Source: Phoronis australis (taxonomy: Eukaryota; Phoronida; Phoronidae). Taken from it: DNA of 64,000 nucleotides. The first letter of the stretch is position 1; each line of letters begins with the position of its first letter. Location: assembly GCA_002633005.1 (NCBI GenBank), contig NMRA01000033.1, forward strand, positions 622,233 through 686,232. The letters are read 5' to 3'. Shown here one piece after another: positions 22,801 to 31,800 of the stretch. Under the pieces are notes generated by a model that was not told the DNA's origin, made no database searches, and saw only the letters and a program-made list of their open reading frames with translations. The translations under genes were made by a program, and so were the position numbers.

Positions 22801-25800
22801 GTGAAGCATGGTGGATTGATTAGAATAGTGTGTTAGGCTAGTGATCGTATCGCGGAAGTAGTGATACTCTACGAGAGAAACAAACAGGAATTCCGAGGAT
22901 TTCAACGGAATAAGGAATAAACAGTTTCTAGAAAATCAAGTAAAAATATGAGCCAGAAAACAAAGTATTGAAAGTTTGATGATAAGGTGCCTAATGAAGA
23001 AAAATAAAAAGAGACCTCATCAGAATTTAAAGGCTACGATTAAAATGGAGACAGGTGTACTAGATGGAACAGTTACAATAAATTAAGCGAGTCTACTATA
23101 AGTGAACGATGACCGAGTTGGTGGGCAACAAAATGCAGAGCATGAATGGCAATGAATACATAAAGCACTAGTATATAGCTGCTAACAAGTCTGGCCAAAA
23201 GAAAAGTTGCAAGACTGCCAAACTGTTAAGCACAGCATCTGTGACATTCAAAATTTGTATTTTGCAAGTGAAAACTTGTACAATTTCTAATATATTTTCG
23301 GATAGCTTAAATTTCGAATGATGGTGTGATATACCCTAAAACAATTTAATTTCATATGGTGCTTAACTAAAAAAACTGACACTACGTAAAAATTCAGCTC
23401 ATCAGATTAATTTTTTTTTTGGCCTTTTCTGTTGGCATGGTTGATTTCTCCCCGCCGAACCATGGCCCAGCAAATCGCAATATCTTGTAGTAATTACTGA
23501 TCCAAACTGATGTGATAGGCGTCCGGGTTCTCAGTGATAAGTCACTGTGACGAAGCGTCATGAATTCCTTTTCTTGTTTTCTAAATCTAATCTTATTCCT
23601 TGGAATATTTAACATGACTTTCAAAGCAGACGATATCTGACAATGCAAAGCCAAGTAAGTGCTATTTTCATTGGTCAGTCATTCACGAACTGCAACTGAC
23701 CAATAATGAAAGGGAAATCTTGTATGCAAATTAAATTACACAATAGTACTCAGGATACGTTATATTAAGCTCTGGACTATTTCCGTCCTTATCTGGAGTT
23801 TTCTGCCTTGATCATCACTGATGGAGCTTTAAAACTGATAATTTCAGAAATATTTCAACTTTCAGCTGATTTTTTTAAGATGAAGTAACTGCTCAAAATT
23901 TGAAAACCCGTACAAAGTGATTTTTAAGTTCTAAAAGTATGTAGAATACGGATAACTCCGGAACAGTTGGCAGCCCCGAAGATGTTTTTCAAGAAGACAT
24001 GGTAGATCTAAGCTGTTTTGCCCAAAAAACTCTCTGTGGACAAAGTTGCTGATCCACCACCGACCAACATCCAGATTTGAATCCCTTGGAGAGATTTCAT
24101 CTCTAATGCACTGTTGTAGTTTTTCAAATGCATTGCGCGACAACGGAGTGCATCGGGTGACATCACAAAAGACAATTTGTGGACATGTAACCCGATTCAT
24201 AATTTGCATTCCATGATCAGATGGCACGTGCCTCCAGAATCTTTCATGATTCTATTCATTTTGAGGCTTGATTTCGATTCTATTTTGTTATAATAGTCAA
24301 TTTACCGTAATTGCACTAAAACCATGTTGCAGTACACCTGTGCTTTCAACTTTGGTTCACATAAGTGACAAGTGACATTCCCCATAGCATTGTTTAGAGG
24401 TCAGCAGGTCATCTGTGACATCACCAGATGGTTAGGAGCAGACAACCACCCAACAAGGAATTCGAAAAACGACAACAGTGTTAGTTATGAAATGCCCCAA
24501 ATTATGAATGCTGATTCTCTAACAAGATGAAACAGAGTCGCGTCAAGAACAAAGCGAACAGATAGAGAATTATGTTGTGATTTTTGAGAATAGAAACAGT
24601 ATTGCAGAACACTACATAGCTCTAAGTGAAAGTAATTTCCAAAATGATACGTGAGCAAGGAAGCCATAATTTGATTTCATAGGAAACACATGATGCCCGT
24701 ACACAAAACATTTAGTCATAAAAATCCAATTTCACAAACTTAGTGCATTAACAAGAATTCAGGCAAATCCAAAAATGGCATTTTTGCTCACAAGCATTTC
24801 ACATTTTTGAAGACTTTCACTACTGCATAAAAGAAGCCAAACGCATAACAACATGGCTAATAGTAAGACTTCCTATTCTCATTTTATGTCACCCGCACAG
24901 ACCTCTTGCCAGCTCAACATTTAAATAAATTACATGAAAAAAACGAGCTCTAAATTATTTCTCTACATCCTACAACTGACTTCCCCTTTATTATATAAAT
25001 GGTAGACCATGTACCTTGTTCAGCCTCCTCTTGAGTGAGCAGGGTCAGTTCGACGTCGACCTTTCTCATGAACAAGTACATCTTAGACTGCATCTGTTTC
25101 ATACATTTCTTGATGAACTGTACATATTCTGAAAGGTGAGTCACACTTTAGCAAAGACATACAATTGCAAACGTACTCAATAGCTCCAATGACAGGCATC
25201 CAGAAACAAAACAATGAACTCTTGGTCAAGAAGACACCTCATGGGTATAGAAAACAAAATATACTTATGACAATTTTGCAGCAATAGGTAACTTAATTGT
25301 TTCAATTTTTTCCTTGCTACTTTACAAACTTAATTTAAGACATTGGAGATAAGTTTCTCTAGTTTTCTAATGAAATCTAAACTTCTTGGCATGCGTAACG
25401 CATTACCTCTTGGAAAGTCGTCGGGTTGAACAAGCTCCCTGAAAAATTCGTAGGCAGTAGTAACGCGGTCCAAATATGTGGCCTCCTCAACAAACCAGAA
25501 TTTGAGGACCCGCCTCTCAGGTAGGTGCTGATCCGTCTTCCTGTCAATCATCCAACACTTGAACTCCAGTTGGAGCTGTGGNNNNNNNNNNNNNNNNNNN
25601 NNNNNNNNNNNNNNNNNNNNNNNNNNNNNNNNNNNNNNNNNNNNNNNNNNNNNNNNNNNNNNNNNNNNNNNNNNNNNNNNNNNNNNNNNNNNNNNNNNNN
25701 NNNNNNNNNNNNNNNNNNNNNNNNNNNNNNNNNNNNNNNNNNNNNNNNNNNNNNNNNNNNNNNNNNNNNNNNNNNNNNNNNNNNNNNTGCGACGGGGCAC

Positions 25801-28800
25801 TGCCGGGAATCAACACAGACGGAATGGCATCCTTCTTCAGGCGTTGTTTCACAGGGACCTTCATCAGTTCAGCATACAAATCACTTTCGTAACCGGAGGG
25901 CAGAAAGTGCTTGCCACACACACGGTAATTCTCCACTGCTTTGTACGTTGCGTGGACGGGTAACGCTGCGTTCTTCACACGAACGAGCCAAGTACGGCGA
26001 AGTGTGTCATCCATCGGAAAGCGATGCAAAGGTACTCCCAAAGCGCGCGTGAGCCGATAATTAGTACATTCCGGTACGCAGCAACAGTGTGGCATGTTGA
26101 CTGACTAGTAAATGAAAGCAAACGACGATGGAACTTAACACAACCGAGGTAGAACAATGACTGACTCGGCAGCTCTCACAGTCAGACTATATGAAAAGAA
26201 ATTGGCGTGAAATGCTTGCCTCCTAAAACGTCACTTCCGCAGTAGCGGACGAGTAATTAATAAAATTACGAAAAGCTGTAATTAAGTGGAAAATATGTCT
26301 AGGATAACCAACCAACCTTATTTTAGCTCAAAATGACATGGAAAAAGGTTGCCTTCGCCTTTAACATGACTTTCAAAGCAGACGATATCTGACAATGCAA
26401 AGCCAAGTAAGTGCTATTTTCATTGGTCAGTCGTTCACGAACTAACTGCAACTGACCAATAATGAAAGGGAAATCTTGTATGCAAATTAAATTACACAAT
26501 AGTACTCAGGATACGTTATATTAAGCTCTGGACTATTTCCATTCTTATCCGGTGTTTTCTGCCTTGATCATCACTGATGGAGCTTTAAAACAGATAATTT
26601 CAGAAATATTTCAACTTTCAGCTGATTTTTTAAGATGAAATAACTGCTCAAAATTTGAAAACCCATACAAAGTGATTTTTAAGTTCTAAAAGTATGTAGA
26701 ATACGGATAATTCCGGAACAGTTGGCAGCCCCGAAGATGTGTTTCAAGAAAATATATTACGACAATGTTTCCTTCTCCAAAAATGGTGGATCCAAGTTCT
26801 TTTGCCCAATAAACTCTCCGTGGACAAAGTTGCTGATCCACCACCGACCAACATCCAGATTTGAATCCCTTGGAGAGATTTCATCTCTAATGTACAGTTG
26901 TAGTTTTTCAATTGCATTGTGCGACAACAGAGTGCATTGGGTGACATCACAGAAGACAATTTGTGGACGTGTAACCCGATTCATAATTTGCATTGCATGA
27001 TCAGATGGCACGTGCCTCCAGAATCTTTCGCGATTCTATTCATTTTGAGGCTTGATTTCGATTTTCTATTTTGTTATAATAGTCAATTTACCGTTATTGC
27101 ACTAAAACCATGTTGCAGTACACCCGTGCTTTCTCAACTTTGGTTCACATAAGTGACAAGTGACGTTCCTCGTAGCATTGTTTAGAGGTCAGCAAGTCAT
27201 CTGTGTCATCACCAGATGGTTAGGAGCGACAACCCCCCAACAAGAAATTCGAAAAACGACAACAGTGTTGGTTATGAAATGCCCCAAATTATGAATGCTG
27301 GTACTCTAACAAGATGAAACAGAGTCGCGTCAAGAACAAAGCGAACAGATAGCGAATTATGTTGTGATTTTTGAGAAAAGAAACAGTAATGCAGAACACT
27401 ACATAGCTCTAAGTGAAAGTAATTTCCAAAATGATACGTGAGCAAGGGAGCCATATTTGATTTCATGGGAAACACACGATGGCCGTACACAAAACATTTG
27501 GTCATAAAAATCCAATTTCACAAACTTAGAGCATTAACAAGAATTCACGCAAATCCAAAAATGGCATTTTTGCTCACAAGCATTTCACATTTTTGAAGAC
27601 TTTCACTACTGCATAAAAGAAGCCAAACGCATAACAACATGGCTAATAGTAAGACTTCCTATTCTCATTTTATCTGTCACCCGCACAGACCTCTTGCCAG
27701 CTCAACATTTCCTAACTGTAAAATTTAAATAAATTACATGAAAAAAACGAGCTCTAAATTATTTCTCTACATCCTACAACTGACTTCCCCTTTATAATAT
27801 AAATGGTAGACGATGTACCTTGTTCAGCCTCCTCTTGAGTGAGCAGGGTCAGTTCGACGTCGACCTTTCTCATGAACAAGTACATCTTAGACTGCATCTG
27901 TTTCATACATTTCTTGATGAACTGTACATATTCTGAAAAGTGAGTCACACTTTAGCAAAGACATACAATTGCAAACGTACTTAATAGCTCTAATGACAGG
28001 CATCCAGAAACAAAACAATGAACTCTTGGTCAAGAAGACACCTCATGGGTATAGAAAACAAAATATACTTAAGACAATTTTGCAGCAATAGGTAGCTCAA
28101 TTGTTTCAATCTTTCCTCGCTACTTTACAAACTTAATTTAAGACATTGGAGATAAGCTTCTCTAGTTTTCTAATGAAATCTAAACTTCTTGGCATGCATA
28201 ACGCATTACCTCTTGGAAAGTCGTCGGGTTGAACAAGCTCCCTGAAAAATTCGTAGGCAGTAGTAACGCGGTCCAAATATGTGGCCTCCTCAACAAACCA
28301 GAATTTGAGGACCCGCCTCTCAGGTAGGTGCTGATCCGTCTTCCTGTCAATCATCCAACACTTGAACTCCAGTTGGAGCTGTGGAGGGCTGTCGTCTGCA
28401 TCTTCTACAAGGTGTGGATAGCAGACAATAAGCGGCACTTCCAGATAGTCATCCATTTATTTATCCTAGCTTTCAAAACAGTTGACACATTTCATCGACA
28501 TTAGTCCCACTTTGTCGAAATTATGGCACAAAACAAGAAGAAAACTAGACGACAGTGGGAGTTGCGACTTAACAAGAACTGAAAGACTCCACATCAAAAT
28601 AAACCAGCAAAATCTAAGCATTATTGCCAGTGTCATCAATTGAGCAGCAAGCGCCATCTTCTGCCATTTACTGGCTATTCAAAAGAAGTCAGAACATAAC
28701 TGATTACTCCAAAAAGAGTGACTAACAAAAAATGAATATTTTCAGATCCTTACACGTTCTCGACCATTATTTCTTCATCTTGTAATGTAACAACCTGTAT

Positions 28801-31800
28801 TTATTATTTATCAAAAAAAAATTTTATCCGACCAACCAATTCAAAAATCCGGTGTTCTGAACTTAGCCACATTTTTCTAGGTTTAGCTAACTTCGACACT
28901 GTTCAAGGGTTGGACAATTTCAACATTTATCTAGGGTTTCTCAAACCTTAACAATATTTGCCATCCATGGGTCATACCTGTAGCCTGTTTATTGACTACT
29001 AGTCCCTTGTTCTGACCACCGCCCTCGTGAACCACTTCGGACAGGTCCAGTCTCTTGACCCGTTCAATCTTCAGCTTGGTCGTCCGTCCCTTCTTGGACG
29101 GCGTCAATACAACTTGCTCTGTAGGGGGTAAAGATGAGTAATGTAATGGCCTGCTTCTAATGCTCACAACAGCACGTCAAATCAACCTATTTTGAATTAT
29201 CAAAAACAACGGCCACAAGTTTTTAAATATTTCTTTTATCATGCAGCAACATTTTTTCTTGACTAGAGTACAGTACAATTGCTCAAGATAAGTTAATATG
29301 TAATTCTTAATTGTTCAAGATGCATTTTGCCATGTTTGGATGGCTAAAAATCGAAAATCGAACAAACCCACTTACTCTCATAAAATAGGCTCATGCTATT
29401 CTTTACCAAGATCTAATTCTATTTCTGTTATCAACAAGAATATCAAAACCCTCACTTACTCACAAAAACACTAACACAGTTTATTGGGGTTCAAAAATCC
29501 TAAAATTGCGAAAGTGGCGCTGCTATGCACTGCCTGTGATTGAGTTGGAACAGAAATTGAATCCTCTCTCATGGTAAAGAATATTACAAGAATTTATGAG
29601 CATAAAAGGTCTAATTCTATTACCATTTTTAGCCAGCTAAATAGGACAAAATGCAGGTTTTAAATTAGTATAAAATCAGATATGCCATACTGAACAATCA
29701 GAATTCAATTAAACTATTTTCTTCTGTTGGGTTTTTATAGAGCAGTTACTCAGTGCATCACTAGTACACAAAGTTTATGGCTGCCTATCAGATACAGTGC
29801 ATGGAATCACTTCTTAAAAGGTTACGTCCAATCTAAATCAAGCTTTCAGATAACCTTCAACCTTCAAGGAACGTTTGTTCAAAAAAGTCACATACTGTAT
29901 GAAACAAAACCTAAATTGCTGTCCTTGACATTTCTTTTGACAATTATATATGAGTCAAATAAGCGAGTTCTATGAATTCATCTGCGTGGCAAATTCTGAT
30001 GGGCCATTTTCAAGCCTTATGCCTTAGAAGCTTTTGGCATAAATTGAGAATTTTCAGACATCCATAGTTCAGAAAATATACTCTAACGGGATGATATTGG
30101 GTAGTTGCACAGTCAGTTGATGAACTGTGAAAGAACTTCACTAATGTTAACTAATAACTAAGATGAATATTAATCATACCTTACATAACGATTATTAAGC
30201 AACCACCAGTCCTATAAACCCAGCCTAAGGGCCAGACAAATCAGAAAAATATAGATCAACAGGATCTTATTCACCAAGGATAACCCAGTATCCATGGCAA
30301 CAAGTTATCTAGTTCCTGCTTCAACAGTGACTACAGATGAATCAGTTACTGTGAATGAGGAAAACGTAAAAACCACCCATCACAATTTCCTCAATCATAG
30401 GCATCGAAATTGTTACGTCAGAAAATGTTATGGCCAGACTGTGTCAAATAATAAATCCAAGAAGTTTTCATCTATGACAATCCATAATCAAACATTGCAT
30501 TTTTGTAATTTTGTTCTCAAGGGTTTGGTAAAAGGAAAGTTGAAAAATCAGCAATCCCATGTCAATTCGGTAAATATGACAAGCAGATCACAGCCATGAT
30601 GTTAAAATGAGAATGACAAGCGAAATGATTCGCATAAAATGGGTCACACAAAGTGACATTTAATTGCAATTTAGCTATCACTTAAACTTGTTAGAAACGG
30701 GCGCAAAACCATATGCAGTAACAACGTAAAAGAATCTAGTGATGAATTTTGGATGACGTAATCCTGTTTTTTATCAACCAAAATAATTTTACTCAGAAAA
30801 CTTTTATAACGGAACATGATTTACCTGGTATCCTGAATTCCACCAAATTTGACTGGAATATTCATGAGTTGCCATGGTTTGTTTACTCAATTAAGAGTAG
30901 TATAGTATCAATGTCAGCATGAATCCTTGGATACATGATAACGAATGCTGGTATAACAATACCTGTGGTAAGACAGCAAATTCTCATCATCTAGATGGCA
31001 GTTCTGGCAGATGTCAATAGAAAATCACTTAACGCAAGTGCAGGGAGAGGAAAGTGCCCATATGAACAAAATTGTGCAGACATTTATAGTAAACGTCAAA
31101 AGAATTCAGACAAAATGACCCAGAGGAGTTCCCCATCATGACAGTTGGGCACAAGCCAAATTTTGAACAGCTTTACCCCATGACCGAAAATGATTCAATA
31201 AAAAAGTTAGTAAGGTGACTAAGCCAATCTATGATTAGAATTTTGTCGCCGTTACAGTTATTACCAATCAATTTTGTTGTTAACAGCGTCATTCGTCACA
31301 AAGGTGAAACAGTATTTTGTCTGTTTACTTTGGTCATGTACTATAGCTGAGTACATTTTCCCAACCACGCTATCATATGAAAGTGGGAACAAAAATTGCT
31401 GATCACTTCTTCCTTAGACCCTGTTGCACTAAACTTGCTCTTAGAGTGACCGAGCCAGTCTGAACATCTCCATGAGCGAAACTGGATCCACAGGCCTTTA
31501 TGCAGTGTAGTCCTGGGCGTCCAAATGGACACCTTAGCATTAAACTAGAGCCATGGCAAGGACCCCCAATGTATCATTTGGAGGCCCACTGTCCCCTGAA
31601 CCTATCAAGTTTGGACACACACATTGTAATGATTACTAGGAAGCCTGGGCATATAACTACTGGCTCTTTTTTCAAAGCAGGAAGAAATCATACAATGTAC
31701 TTACAAAGTATACAATGTTGCTATGTTTACACTTGATTGACAGCATTGAGTATCCACAATACCTTTCATGGATTAGCACTTTTGTTGTCAAAGTTTATTC

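Larger units (their letters stand above)
23608..25581. repeat. Tandem segmental duplication, copy 1 (cut by the N gap)
   Basis: This segment matches 26360-28384 almost base for base with small indels. It includes an exon 3 copy, an exon 4 copy and about 1.4 kb of intron. The match starts at TTTAACATGACTTTCAAAGC. It ends where the sequence becomes N at 25582, so the true right boundary is hidden. Exons are conserved better than the introns between them. Confidence 0.9.
26360..28404. repeat. Tandem segmental duplication, copy 2 (complete)
   Basis: This is the partner of 23608-25581. It carries exon 3, exon 4 and the same intron sequence. Both copies contain a 10-bp inverted ATTGGTCAGT/ACTGACCAAT pair followed by an ATGCAAAT octamer (near 26430-26485 here, 23673-23728 in copy 1). 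Confidence 0.9.

Noticed and set aside
23960-24245. Copy-1 partner of the intronic frame as an extra exon
   Set aside because: No usable splice sites, and many amino-acid changes compared with the other copy.
25544-26095. THAP frame read straight through the N run into exon 3' sequence
   Set aside because: The frame after the gap (TAPTGVQV) is not the conserved exon 3 frame, and the N length is not reliable.
28405-28456. ATG at 28456 as the start of the exon 3 protein
   Set aside because: An in-frame stop lies just upstream, but the acceptor at 28405 has a good pyrimidine tract and joins exon 2 in exact phase, which explains exon 2. The upstream reading was kept only as an alternative.
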